From Cellulophaga baltica (GTDB lineage Bacteria > Bacteroidota > Bacteroidia > Flavobacteriales > Flavobacteriaceae), in contig NZ_JAHKQN010000004.1 of NCBI RefSeq assembly GCF_018861125.1, positions 53,376 to 117,375 on the forward strand: a stretch of 64,000 bases of DNA, written 5' to 3'. The first letter of the stretch is position 1, and the number at the start of each line of letters is the position of its first letter. Below are positions 56,735-64,000 of this stretch, in pieces. The notes beneath the pieces are model-generated. The model saw only the letters and a list, made by a program, of their open reading frames with translations, had not been told where the DNA came from and did not search any database. The translations under genes and the position numbers were made by a program.

Positions 56735-57442
56735 ATGAAAACCATTTTTTTTGCCTTTACTCTACTCTTTAGTATGAGTAGTAACGCACAAAATATTAAA
56801 GGTGCTTGGGAAAGATATTACACCTCTGATACTGGCGAACCTTTAAAAAATGTGGTCATTTTTTCTGATGGCTACCAAGTACTAAGCACCTACCATGCTA
56901 AAACAGGTGCTTTTATTAATTGCAATGGTGGTACGTATAGTTTTAAAGATAATACGGTTAGTGAGCATGTGGAGTTTGATAGCAACAGACCGGAGCGCAT
57001 TAATACTGATGTTAGTTTTCAAGTAAAAGTTACGGATAGTACATTTACTAAAGTAGAAGGCAACCTACAGTTTACAAAAATAGACGATGGCACTCCCGGA
57101 GCTTTACAAGGCGCTTGGCTAATGTCTGGGCGAGTGAAAGATGGCGCAATACAACAGCGCGATACTAGCAGACCCCGAAAAACCATGAAATTACTTTCTG
57201 GTACACGCTTTCAGTGGATTGCGTACAATACCGAAACCAAACAATTTATGGGCACTGGCGGTGGCACATATACTACGGTTGGTGGTGTATATACCGAAAA
57301 TATTGACTTTTTCTCAAAAGACAGTACCCGAGTCGGCGCTAGTTTGCAGTTTAATTTTGAATTAAAAAATGATAATTGGCACCATACCGGCAACTCTAGT
57401 AAAGGTAAACCCATACATGAAATTTGGAGCCGTAGACAGTAA
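56735..57442 (+). CDS. Secreted protein with two repeated lipocalin-like domains
   Basis: The 235-residue product has a signal peptide (FFAFTLLFSMSSNAQ) and two copies of a domain of about 105 residues. Each begins GAW (IKGAWERYYTSDTG and LQGAWLMSGRVKDG) and includes a GGTY strand (NCNGGTYSFKDN and GTGGGTYTTVGG) followed by an acidic FDS/FFSKDS strand. The pattern suits a small beta-barrel ligand binder. The role is unknown. It is the last ordinary gene before the cassette cluster. Confidence 0.8.
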   Translation: MKTIFFAFTLLFSMSSNAQNIKGAWERYYTSDTGEPLKNVVIFSDGYQVLSTYHAKTGAFINCNGGTYSFKDNTVSEHVEFDSNRPERINTDVSFQVKVTDSTFTKVEGNLQFTKIDDGTPGALQGAWLMSGRVKDGAIQQRDTSRPRKTMKLLSGTRFQWIAYNTETKQFMGTGGGTYTTVGGVYTENIDFFSKDSTRVGASLQFNFELKNDNWHHTGNSSKGKPIHEIWSRRQ

Positions 57443-57564
57443 TTTTATAGCTTTTGCGGAAAAACCGCAATTAGGTGTAAAAACAAACTGCTATATTTAG
57501 CTTTCAAAACTTTCCCCACAGAATAAATTATTAAAATACAAACTGAAGGCACACATACACGTTC
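57443..57564. other. Junction between core genome and cassette cluster
   Basis: No gene is present. A small hairpin (TTGCGG/CCGCAA, 57454-57470) follows the secreted-protein gene, and the first cassette boundary follows at 57565. I could not find paired attC arms or a clear attI site here. Confidence 0.4.
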
Positions 57565-57574
57565 GTTGGGTGCA
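57565..57574 (+). repeat. Cassette 1 left boundary (R'-like)
   Basis: GTTGGGTGCA fits the core-site consensus GTTRRRY and is the exact reverse complement of TGCACCCAAC at 58475-58484, at the far end of the same gene. This self-complementary pairing is what a gene cassette shows. Confidence 0.65.
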
Positions 57575-57587
57575 ATTTAAAAAAACT

Positions 57588-58493
57588 ATGGGAAATGATT
57601 TAAACATTAAGTCTTCAACAATCGAAAAAGGAATTGAACTTGCCAAAGACTTTTTAGATAAATTAATTATGCCAGCTGTTGAGGAAACCGGTCTTTTGAT
57701 TAAAGAAAAAGTTACCTATTGGAAATTCAAAAATCAAGTAAAGGTTTTAAATAAAGCAAAAGAATACTGTGAAAAGCACGGAATTAAGCCTAAAACAGTT
57801 TCCTTTAAATTACTTGTCCCGTTATTAGAAACTTCAGCCCTTGAAGAAGATGAAATCTTGCAAGATAAATGGGCTATACTTTTGTCCAATATGGTTGACT
57901 CTAGCCAGAACATTGAAAACCATGTTTTTCCATATATTCTAGGACAATTATCTACCAAAGAATTTCTTCTTTTAGAGAAAGTTGTTCTTGAAAGAAAAGA
58001 GCGACTAAAGAACCTTTTATTGGAGTACGAAGAATATAAAACCAATCGACCAGAAAAAGAAAGAAAAATAAAAGAACAAATATCTGAATTAGAAAAACAG
58101 ATGGAAATAGAATCTAATGGTAAGGAATACTTTTATTCAGATAAAATGTGGGAATTAAGAAAAGAAAAATCTGAATTTGAATCTGAACTTAGAAATTTAG
58201 GACATAAAGAATGGTCATATAAATGGAATGTTCAAAAACCAGAAGAATTTCCTGATGGTAGTCTTCGTGAATTTGAAGTGTCCAATCTTAGTAGGCTTGG
58301 ATTAGTTAAATATGTAAAAGAAAATCTTTCTAATTCAAATACCTTGGAAATTCCTAACAATCCAAATGAAGAATATTTAGTTGTTGATTTTGACATTGAA
58401 GTTGATTATGAAGAAAAATATTTATTAACCGAACTTGGGGAGTTGTTGATTGATGCCTGTTCTGAAAAGAAAACTGCACCCAACAATACCTAA
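57588..58493 (+). CDS. Abi-alpha family protein (abortive-infection type)
   Basis: The product is 301 residues from ATG 57588; a GTG at 57570 lies in the boundary repeat. The N-terminal half matches the Abi-alpha pattern: PAVEETGLLIKEKVTYWKFKNQVKVLNKAKEYC, then LLVPLLETSALEEDEILQDKWAILLSNMV. A coiled coil follows (about 145-205, rich in Glu and Lys), then a beta-rich C-terminal part (EYLVVDFDIEVDYEEKYLLTELG). Abi-alpha genes are linked to phage exclusion in other bacteria; the mechanism is unknown. The last codons and the stop lie inside the cassette end site, as is usual for cassette genes. Confidence 0.83.
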   Translation: MGNDLNIKSSTIEKGIELAKDFLDKLIMPAVEETGLLIKEKVTYWKFKNQVKVLNKAKEYCEKHGIKPKTVSFKLLVPLLETSALEEDEILQDKWAILLSNMVDSSQNIENHVFPYILGQLSTKEFLLLEKVVLERKERLKNLLLEYEEYKTNRPEKERKIKEQISELEKQMEIESNGKEYFYSDKMWELRKEKSEFESELRNLGHKEWSYKWNVQKPEEFPDGSLREFEVSNLSRLGLVKYVKENLSNSNTLEIPNNPNEEYLVVDFDIEVDYEEKYLLTELGELLIDACSEKKTAPNNT

Positions 58494-58675
58494 ACGTAAT
58501 GCGGACTTTAGGGAAAAACCGAAAGGTCTGTGTATATTTATTGTGTCGCTAAATCTTATGGATTTAGCTTTGGACAAGAAAAAATAAAACTAAACAATAA
58601 GCTTTAGCTTCGTGCGCAGACGGAAACGAAAAGTTTCCTTACTACCGCACTACGCTTAGCCGAGACATTACCAGC
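58475..58675 (+). repeat. attC-like site 1 (clear)
   Basis: The site begins TGCACCCAAC (R'' RYYYAAC fit: ACCCAAC) and ends at the next boundary (ATTACCAGC). Its arms CTAAACGTAATGCGG (58490-58504) and CCGCACTACGCTTAG (58645-58659) pair at 13 of 15 positions. Inside are a conserved CCGAAAGGTCTGTGT (58519-58533), a perfect stem GCTAAATC/GATTTAGC (58548-58555 with 58561-58568) and GGAAAC/GTTTCC. The next site has the same inner CCGAAAGGTCTGTGT and hairpin. Confidence 0.7.
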
Positions 58676-58685
58676 AATTACAAAA

Positions 58686-59708
58686 ATGACCCTTAATTTA
58701 ATTTCTCACATAGAACAATTTAATAATCACTATTTGATAATTAGTGGGTATTCTGGTAATTATACCTTGAGTGTTTTAGATAAGACATTAAAAATAATTA
58801 CTGAGTTTAGTTTTGATAATGTTGACATTTGGAATGCTAATTTTCATATAGATGAAAATAAAGTATTGATTTCGATTGCTACAACAGAAACGTTTAAAAA
58901 TGAAAATACCAAATATCAAGGATTCAATACTTTGTGGTATGAAGTTTATTTCAAAAAAAGTATATTATCGAAACAAAAGATTATTTTCCAACATATAGAA
59001 ACTTGGACACAATCAGATTTCACGAGCATAAAAAGTTATCGTGATAAAAATTTAAGGTATTGGGTTGGACTAAAACAAAATAAAAAGAAATTCAAAGAAA
59101 GACGAACCTTTATGAATTTTGCAACAACTTCTGATTTAAAGCAATTACCACAACTAAACAAACCAATACTTGTTCATAATAGCGCGAAACACAAATTTGA
59201 TTTTATTGTTTCTGAGGAAAATTTATTCATAAGTATTATATCGGAAAAATGTACTCTAATCAAGACAAACTCAAAAGGAGAAAATATTCAATTACAAGAA
59301 TTAAACATTCCTTTGAAAAAGCTCCACGAATATGCTGATTGTAGATTAGTAGAAATAGAAAATAAAGTATTTAGTTATTTCTGGACGACATCTCAGGAAT
59401 ACTCAAAAAAATATCAATTTGAGTTATTTGGAACAGAGAATTTAAAAGATAATTTTTATTCAGGTAAAATCTTAAAACTCATAGATTCTGACTTTGTACA
59501 TTCTGTTACTTGGAATAAGCCGGAAATTGTTAGCTATAAAAAGGTCTTTGAGGAATCAAAAAAATATTATTCTGAAATTAATGAAAATGGCAAACTCATT
59601 AATGAAAAAATAATTGAGAACGTGACTCCAATTCATTTTGGTTTTGACAATGATTTAATTTGTTTTTCGACTGACAAAAAAGAACTAGAAATAATAATCA
59701 GAAAATAA
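58686..59708 (+). CDS. Cassette 2 protein, unknown function
   Basis: The 340-residue soluble product has no signal peptide or membrane helix. It is lysine- and aromatic-rich with a repetitive beta pattern (YLIISGYSGNYTLSVLDKTLKII, FDFIVSEENLFISIISEKCTLIKTNSKG, LICFSTDKKELEIIIRK), which suggests a beta-propeller-like fold. I do not recognise a family. It lies between boundary repeats TTACCAGC (58668-58675) and GCTGGTAA (59713-59720), which are reverse complements. Confidence 0.8.
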   Translation: MTLNLISHIEQFNNHYLIISGYSGNYTLSVLDKTLKIITEFSFDNVDIWNANFHIDENKVLISIATTETFKNENTKYQGFNTLWYEVYFKKSILSKQKIIFQHIETWTQSDFTSIKSYRDKNLRYWVGLKQNKKKFKERRTFMNFATTSDLKQLPQLNKPILVHNSAKHKFDFIVSEENLFISIISEKCTLIKTNSKGENIQLQELNIPLKKLHEYADCRLVEIENKVFSYFWTTSQEYSKKYQFELFGTENLKDNFYSGKILKLIDSDFVHSVTWNKPEIVSYKKVFEESKKYYSEINENGKLINEKIIENVTPIHFGFDNDLICFSTDKKELEIIIRK

Positions 59709-59712
59709 AAAA

Positions 59713-59911
59713 GCTGGTAACAATGTATAAAAAACATAGGGCGATTTTGGCTTGCCGAAAGGTCTGTGTTTATTTGCAAGGTCGCCAAATATAAAATTTG
59801 GCATTTATAGTAGAAAAGATAAAAGCAAAATATTTATATTTAGCTATGTAATAAACCGAAATGTATCGCTTATCACCTGCCCTACGTTTCTTATACTGAA
59901 CGTTGTAAAAC
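59713..59911 (+). repeat. attC-like site 2 (clear)
   Basis: The site starts GCTGGTAAC and ends GTTGTAAAAC (59902-59911). The arms GTATAAAAAACATAGGGC (59725-59742) and GCCCTACGTTTCTTATAC (59879-59896) pair at 16 of 18 positions. The inner part repeats CCGAAAGGTCTGTGT and a hairpin GCCAAAT/ATTTGGC (59784-59790 with 59796-59802). In site 1 that hairpin has T-A where this has C-G, a compensatory change that supports the structure. Confidence 0.7.
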
Positions 59912-60420
59912 ATTTAGAAAAACTGAATTGGAAAGAATTAAATAACGACATTTATTTTTGGGATGGTTCTTGGCGAGACATCTTCATTCCTGATACGGAC
60001 AGAAATGACTGGAAAATTTTTGTGGACTTCATTAATGAAAGATTTGATATTAAATGGTTCAACGAAAACACTCAAAAAACTGAAACGAAAATCAATTTTG
60101 ATAGATTGATTGAATTTTGGGATAAAAAAATTGACTGGAACAATACTGCAAATATTTATTTAGATAATATTCAAATCAACACGCATTTTTTCACGGAGGA
60201 CGAAATTGAATGCGATATTGACCCAAGAGAATTTAATGGAATAAATGACCACGAAAAACTGATGGAGTTTCTGACCGAATTGTCTAATCGATTAAATAAG
60301 CGGATAAAAATAACGCCTGAAAATTGCCCTGAAATTGAACTCGTCGGAATTGAAAAAAATAATGTATCAATAAATCTTAATTCGCCTTCGGACAGTTGGC
60401 CGATAAGGATAAAGAAATAA
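59752..60420 (+). CDS. Cassette 3 protein, unknown function (start uncertain)
   Basis: The open frame begins at TTG 59752, but its first 53 residues are translated from attC-like site 2 and are probably not coding. The real protein seems to begin near HLEKLNWKELNNDIYFWDGSWRDI, about 59911-59925, where there is no ATG, GTG or TTG in frame; CTG 59923 is the closest candidate. The conserved-looking core is WDGSWRDIFIPDTDRNDW, IDNIQINTHFF-type strands and DIDPREFNGINDHEKLMEFL. It is a soluble protein of about 165-170 residues. The boundary repeats are GTTGTAAAAC (59902) and GTTTTACAAC (60425). Confidence 0.6.
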   Translation: MPKGLCLFARSPNIKFGIYSRKDKSKIFIFSYVINRNVSLITCPTFLILNVVKHLEKLNWKELNNDIYFWDGSWRDIFIPDTDRNDWKIFVDFINERFDIKWFNENTQKTETKINFDRLIEFWDKKIDWNNTANIYLDNIQINTHFFTEDEIECDIDPREFNGINDHEKLMEFLTELSNRLNKRIKITPENCPEIELVGIEKNNVSINLNSPSDSWPIRIKK

Positions 60421-60424
60421 AAAC

Positions 60425-60555
60425 GTTTTACAACAAAGAACTGAGATAAAAAACAAACAAAATCTTCGTTAAATTTAGATACTATAATTCTAGGTTTACA
60501 TTAAATTTTAGTACTTCAGAACCGCCTACTTTTCAAATACTAACTGTTGAGCTTT
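60425..60555 (+). repeat. attC-like site 3 (decayed or divergent)
   Basis: It opens with GTTTTACAAC (60425-60434), complementary to the cassette 3 start, and continues AAAGAACTGAGATAAAAAAC. Related left ends occur at 61786 and 63287. A GTTGAGC near 60546 may be the next boundary. The internal stem is weak, so the right end is uncertain. Confidence 0.45.
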
Positions 60556-60606
60556 ATTATGACCTATTCTATAAAAAAATGCATATTTCAAAACGAAAAA
60601 AGAAAA

Positions 60607-61776
60607 ATGAAAAAAATAATATTTATCTTATTTAGCCTTTTACTAACTATTAGTAGTTGTAAGAATAAAAAAACAGCTGATACCATAACTTCAGAAGAAA
60701 TAGAAGAATCCGACTCAAACAAATACAATAAAATATTTAGTAAAATTGAAGACGTTTTAAAGGAAAACAATGTTCCATCTCTTTCCATAGGAATCGTTAA
60801 CAACGGAAATCATATTTATAAGTCTTTTGGTGTTACCAACAGAAACAGTAGTATTAAAGTTGATGAAAAATCTGTTTATCAAATAGCTTCGTTAAGTAAA
60901 ATGATGACAGGTATTATTGCTAATAATTCTATTTTAGAAGGAAAAATTAATCTTAACGAACCTATTACAAAGTACTTATCTGACAAACTAAGCAAAAAGG
61001 CTATTGAAAGGTTAAGTGAGGTCAAAATATCTGATTTACTTTATCATACAAGTGGATTACCTCGAGACCCTATATACAGAGAAGCCAGAGAAAATGGAGC
61101 AGTAAAATTTGATTCTGTTAAAGGAATTACATATATGTCTGAAGAAGACTTAATACAAGAGCTAAATGAAGTCTCACTCGAAAATATTGCAGGCAACAAA
61201 TATGAGTATTCCAACTTGGGTTATAGCGTTTTAGGATACATTCTTGAGTTAGTCAATAATAAAGATTTTGAGCAATTGGTAGAAGAGTATATCTCAAACA
61301 AATATGAATTAAAATACACTTTTGTTAATCCGACTCAGTATAAAAACAAAATAGTTACTTCTTACAAAGATGATGGTGATAGAACTATTGAACAAAAAAA
61401 ATTCAATTTCGGAAAACAAACTTCAGCAAGTGGTATCTATTCAAATGTTGAAGACTTGACTTTACTTATGGAGTTGCAAATAAAAAGTTTTAGAAGTCAA
61501 GCCAAAAATTCATTAGTTCCTGCAAGTTTTTCGAATAAAGCCTATACTAGAAGGCAAAAAGAAAATATTGCTTATGGATTTGGACTATTTAGGTTTTCAC
61601 AGAATAAAGATTGGACATTTTATCAACACGATGGTGATGCAGATGGCTTTAGCAGTGATTATTATTTCTCACCTGAAAAAAACATAGGCTTAGTTTTTTT
61701 ATCATCAAGTGGAGGCAATTGGTTTGGACCATTGGCAAATGAAATATTCTTTGAAATTGTGAATGACATTAAATAA
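60607..61776 (+). CDS. Serine hydrolase, beta-lactamase family, lipoprotein (cassette 4)
   Basis: The product is 389 residues from ATG 60607; the frame from 60547 would place 20 residues before a clear lipoprotein signal (LFSLLLTISSCKNKK). The class C beta-lactamase / D-alanyl-D-alanine carboxypeptidase-like motifs are SxxK in IASLSKMMTG near residue 100, YSN in YEYSNLGYSVLGY near 200 and the HxG-type HDGDADGF near 345. It is an envelope esterase or peptidase; true beta-lactamase activity is unlikely. Confidence 0.87.
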   Translation: MKKIIFILFSLLLTISSCKNKKTADTITSEEIEESDSNKYNKIFSKIEDVLKENNVPSLSIGIVNNGNHIYKSFGVTNRNSSIKVDEKSVYQIASLSKMMTGIIANNSILEGKINLNEPITKYLSDKLSKKAIERLSEVKISDLLYHTSGLPRDPIYREARENGAVKFDSVKGITYMSEEDLIQELNEVSLENIAGNKYEYSNLGYSVLGYILELVNNKDFEQLVEEYISNKYELKYTFVNPTQYKNKIVTSYKDDGDRTIEQKKFNFGKQTSASGIYSNVEDLTLLMELQIKSFRSQAKNSLVPASFSNKAYTRRQKENIAYGFGLFRFSQNKDWTFYQHDGDADGFSSDYYFSPEKNIGLVFLSSSGGNWFGPLANEIFFEIVNDIK

Positions 61777-61781
61777 CGAAA

Positions 61782-61853
61782 ACACAACAAAAAACTGAGG
61801 TAAAACAATTCTTTTTAAATTTAAGCAACTAAACTTAGCCGAGACCTTTGTGC
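61782..61853 (+). repeat. attC-like site 4 (short)
   Basis: It opens ACACAACAAAAAACTGAGGT (61782-61801) and closes CTTAGCCGAGACCTTTGTGC (61834-61853). CTGAG pairs with CTTAG. The right end shares CTTAGCCGAGAC with site 1. TTGTGC (61848-61853) is complementary to GCACAA (63283-63288) at the end of the next gene. Confidence 0.5.
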
Positions 61854-61876
61854 TTAATTTGAATAAAAAATATTTT

Positions 61877-63275
61877 ATGAAATTAACCTTTAACATTTTT
61901 AGTTTTTTACTTATTTCACAATTATCATTTAGTCAGATAAAAACCGAAAAAAGTTCATTGGAATACACTACAATTGAATTAGAATCTGAGTATTTTACTG
62001 ACCAAAAAAGGACTATAAAAATAGCTCTTCCGAAAGAATATGATAATTCTAAAAAATATCCAGTACTCTATACTTTAGACGGAAATACCTTATTTGATTT
62101 GGCTTCAAACTATGTTGCTCAATTAAGTAAACTAACGATTGAAAATGATTATGACTACGCAACAGATGTAATACCGCAAACGATTGTAGTTGGAATATTT
62201 CATAATGACAGAGGTTATGAAACAACACCAAATTTTAGTAAATACCCCAATGCAGATGAAACTATTTATTTAGAGGGTTCTGAAAAACTAAAAAACTTCT
62301 TGTTTGAAGATGTGATTCCATACATTAATTCAACTTACAACACATCTGGTTATAATTCAATAATAGGGCACTCCAATACAGCTCACTTTGTTATGTGCTT
62401 ACCTATTCAAAACAACAATCCTTTCAATGGAATTATCTCTCTTTCATTAAGCGGAGAATCCGAAAATTTTAAAAGTAGAATAAAATCTTATTTAGCAGTA
62501 AACGATAAAACAAATATATTTATTGGTTACGGAACAAAAGACTTTGGTTTTAATGAGTTTGCAATATATTTAAAAGGCGAAGTAACTAAAGACAATTTAA
62601 AAATAAGTGAGTTTAATGCCAATCATCTTGAAATGCCGGCAATTTCATTGATTCAAGGATTAAAATTTATATTTAAACAATACAGGAATATTGATGATTT
62701 TTACACAGAATCGAAAAAAGAAAGTTTTGATATAAAACAATATCTTGAACTTTATAAAACAAAGAATAAAAAAAGAATATGGAATTGATATTAAAATAAA
62801 AGAAGATGATTTTTATTCTTTACTACAAATGAGCATTAACACAAAAAACAAAAATGCTTTAAATCAAATTCTTGAATACAATTCAAAAGTAAATGGATAT
62901 CCAACTCAAACTCACATGCTTTTTGTTTATAATAAAGAAATTGGCGATTTTAAAAATGCCGATTACTTAGCAAATAAAATGCTTAATAGTGAAGATGATT
63001 TTGAAAATAGAGTTCTAAAAGCAAATTTGGAATTTTACTACGATTTTTATATTAATGATCTTAAAGATGTCGAAAAGGCAATTACTTTTTTTGAAAAAGG
63101 GAAAAAGAACTTTAAAGACAACCAACTGGAGTTCAGTTATTTTATAGCAAAGGCTTGTATTGAAAACAATACTAGAAAAAAATTAGGAAAAGCCACTTTA
63201 AAGTATTGTATGAAAAATTACAAAAAGAATATCTATTTTAGAGAAATTGATTTAAAGAATTTAGATAAGGAATAA
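61877..63275 (+). pseudogene. Esterase D-type alpha/beta hydrolase with C-terminal helical repeats, frameshifted (cassette 5)
   Basis: From ATG 61877 the frame encodes a signal peptide (FSFLLISQLSFSQ) and an esterase D / PF00756-type hydrolase with YPVLYTLDGNTLFDLA and the nucleophile in SIIGHSNTAHF. It ends early at 62788 with KTKNKKRIWN. The next frame continues KKEYGIDIKIKEDDFYSLLQ and a TPR-like helical region to 63275, the usual C-terminal part of such esterases. Dropping one A from the 7-A run at 62768-62774 joins them into one protein of about 466 residues. It is either a real frameshift, a slippage site or a sequence error. Confidence 0.8.
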
Positions 63276-63280
63276 AACCT

Positions 63281-63345
63281 GTGCACAACAAAAAACTGAG
63301 GTGAAAAACAAACAAATTCTTCCTTAACCTGAGACAATATTATTC
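63281..63345 (+). repeat. attC-like site 5 left end
   Basis: GTGCACAACAAAAAACTGAG (63281-63300) matches the left ends of sites 3 and 4 and contains GCACAA, complementary to the cassette 5 start. The right end is not clear; GAGACAATATT near 63331 may be part of it. The IS remnant follows. Confidence 0.45.
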
Positions 63346-63403
63346 CAAGCTTATAGATTCAAAAACTAATTTTTTGAGCTTTTTTATTGTATTAAATTTC
63401 TAT

Positions 63404-63947
63404 TTATCTAGGCAATATAGAAACGTAAGTTTCATCATATGGCCTTTTAGATTTTGCAATAGCAAAACACTGTTTTAATAACTTATTAGCAACAGCTATT
63501 AAAGCTAGTTTCTTACTTTTACCTTTAGCAACTATGCGGTCATAAATAGCCTTACACGCCTTGTTGTGTTTACAAGCATTAAAAGCACATAAAAACAAAA
63601 GATTCCGAAGCTTTCGATTACCTACCTTGCTTATTCGTGCACGGCCTCTGATACTACTACCAGGTTCTCTAATTGTCGGTGTGATTCCTACATAGCTACA
63701 AAGTTGTGAGGCATTCTCGAACTTAGTAAATCCATCGGTAATTACAATTAAAAATAAGGCTGTCTTTTGACCTATTCCTGGTATTGATGTCAATAAGGTT
63801 AGTTGTTCTTGTTGCTCTTCTTTTACTAAGGATAAAATCTTTAATTCAATTACTTTGACTTCTTTATCTAGTTGCTTCTTATTTCGCACTAAAGAACGGT
63901 AAACAAACTTAGAAGGAACTCGCAAAAGTTTCTTTATATTTATTCAT
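63404..63947 (-). pseudogene. IS110 family transposase remnant with internal deletion
   Basis: The frame at 63404-63925 encodes the C-terminal Transposase_20 domain: LTSIPGIGQKTALFLIVITDGF, SYVGITPTIREPGSSIRGRARISK and KHNKACKAIYDRIVAKGKSKK. Just upstream, ATG 63947 begins MNKYKETF, a typical IS110 N-terminus, but in another frame. It runs straight into LRVPSKFVYRSL, which normally lies about 150 residues later. The DEDD RuvC-like catalytic domain is therefore missing and the element cannot transpose by itself. Coordinates include both pieces. Confidence 0.85.
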
Positions 63948-64000
63948 AAGTAATGACTTATGAAAGAACTAGCTACTAGTATCACAACAACTTGAAAACG
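63948..64000. other. Sequence beyond the IS remnant
   Basis: These 53 bases to the window edge hold no gene I can support. Confidence 0.4.

Noticed and set aside
60607..61776. True antibiotic-inactivating beta-lactamase
   Set aside because: The motifs fit the broad serine hydrolase family, but the HxG motif and overall pattern are those of esterase or carboxypeptidase-like members.
1..64000. CRISPR arrays, tRNA and rRNA genes
   Set aside because: No regularly spaced direct repeats, cloverleaf or ribosomal RNA sequence was seen by eye; short RNA genes could still be missed without a model search.

Overview
The window is AT-rich chromosomal DNA from a member of the Bacteroidota, almost certainly a marine-type Flavobacteriaceae. 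The evidence is the low G+C, the protein families seen (TonB with a proline stretch, DUF2490, flavobacterial sigma/anti-sigma/DUF4097 trio, GH31 plus GlgB, PL6 alginate lyase, YHYH protein), the many short Bacteroidota-style lipoprotein signals, and TAnnTTTG-type promoters. No rRNA, tRNA or CRISPR array was found.

Layout. 1-2145: the 3' part of a sensor histidine kinase, then a PepSY-like secreted protein and a DUF2490 protein. 2241-8838: tonB, an HxlR regulator divergent from a VOC protein, an alpha/beta hydrolase, a two-domain PL6 alginate lyase, a PepSY membrane protein and a frameshifted TMEM220-like gene. 8936-13660: miaE, then a minus-strand polyphosphate group (ppx, ppk1, sixA-like) and pdxH. 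13797-22520: rnz, a STAS-like protein, pyrB and pyrR, then rpsA, a LysM protein, cmk and lon; lon has a sigma-54-like promoter. 22739-24909: an ECF sigma factor, a membrane partner and a DUF4097 protein. 24966-29177: a compact polyamine locus holding a membrane-fused spermidine synthase, a YgiB-like lipoprotein ending in Gly-Gly, a glutathionylspermidine-synthase-type ATP-grasp ligase and AdoMet decarboxylase. 29228-35947: MFS transporter, M48 peptidase, GH31 and glgB. 36110-57442: mostly ordinary single genes (two msrB, SDR, DJ-1, lpd, aroQ, xerD, ndh, M20 peptidase, a second sigma module, plsC, NUDIX, cyclophilin, TRIC-type channel), including a YHYH gene split by one TGA.

57565-63345 is different. 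Five accessory genes all lie on the plus strand and are separated by structured elements with the signature of integron gene cassettes: the first bases of a cassette are the reverse complement of the first bases of the recombination site at its own end, and the two arms of the site form a long imperfect stem. Two sites (58475-58675 and 59713-59911) are clear and three more are shorter or decayed. The cargo starts with an Abi-alpha family gene. No integrase is in the window, so this looks like a cluster of attC sites without an integrase. It ends at an IS110-type transposase that has lost nearly all of its N-terminal catalytic domain.

Three genes are broken by single events: 1-nt shifts in 7-A runs in the TMEM220-like gene and in the cassette esterase, and one TGG-to-TGA change in the YHYH gene. 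Each could be a real mutation or a sequencing error. Many start codons were placed by homology or signal peptides, because the longest open frames often begin at an upstream TTG or GTG.
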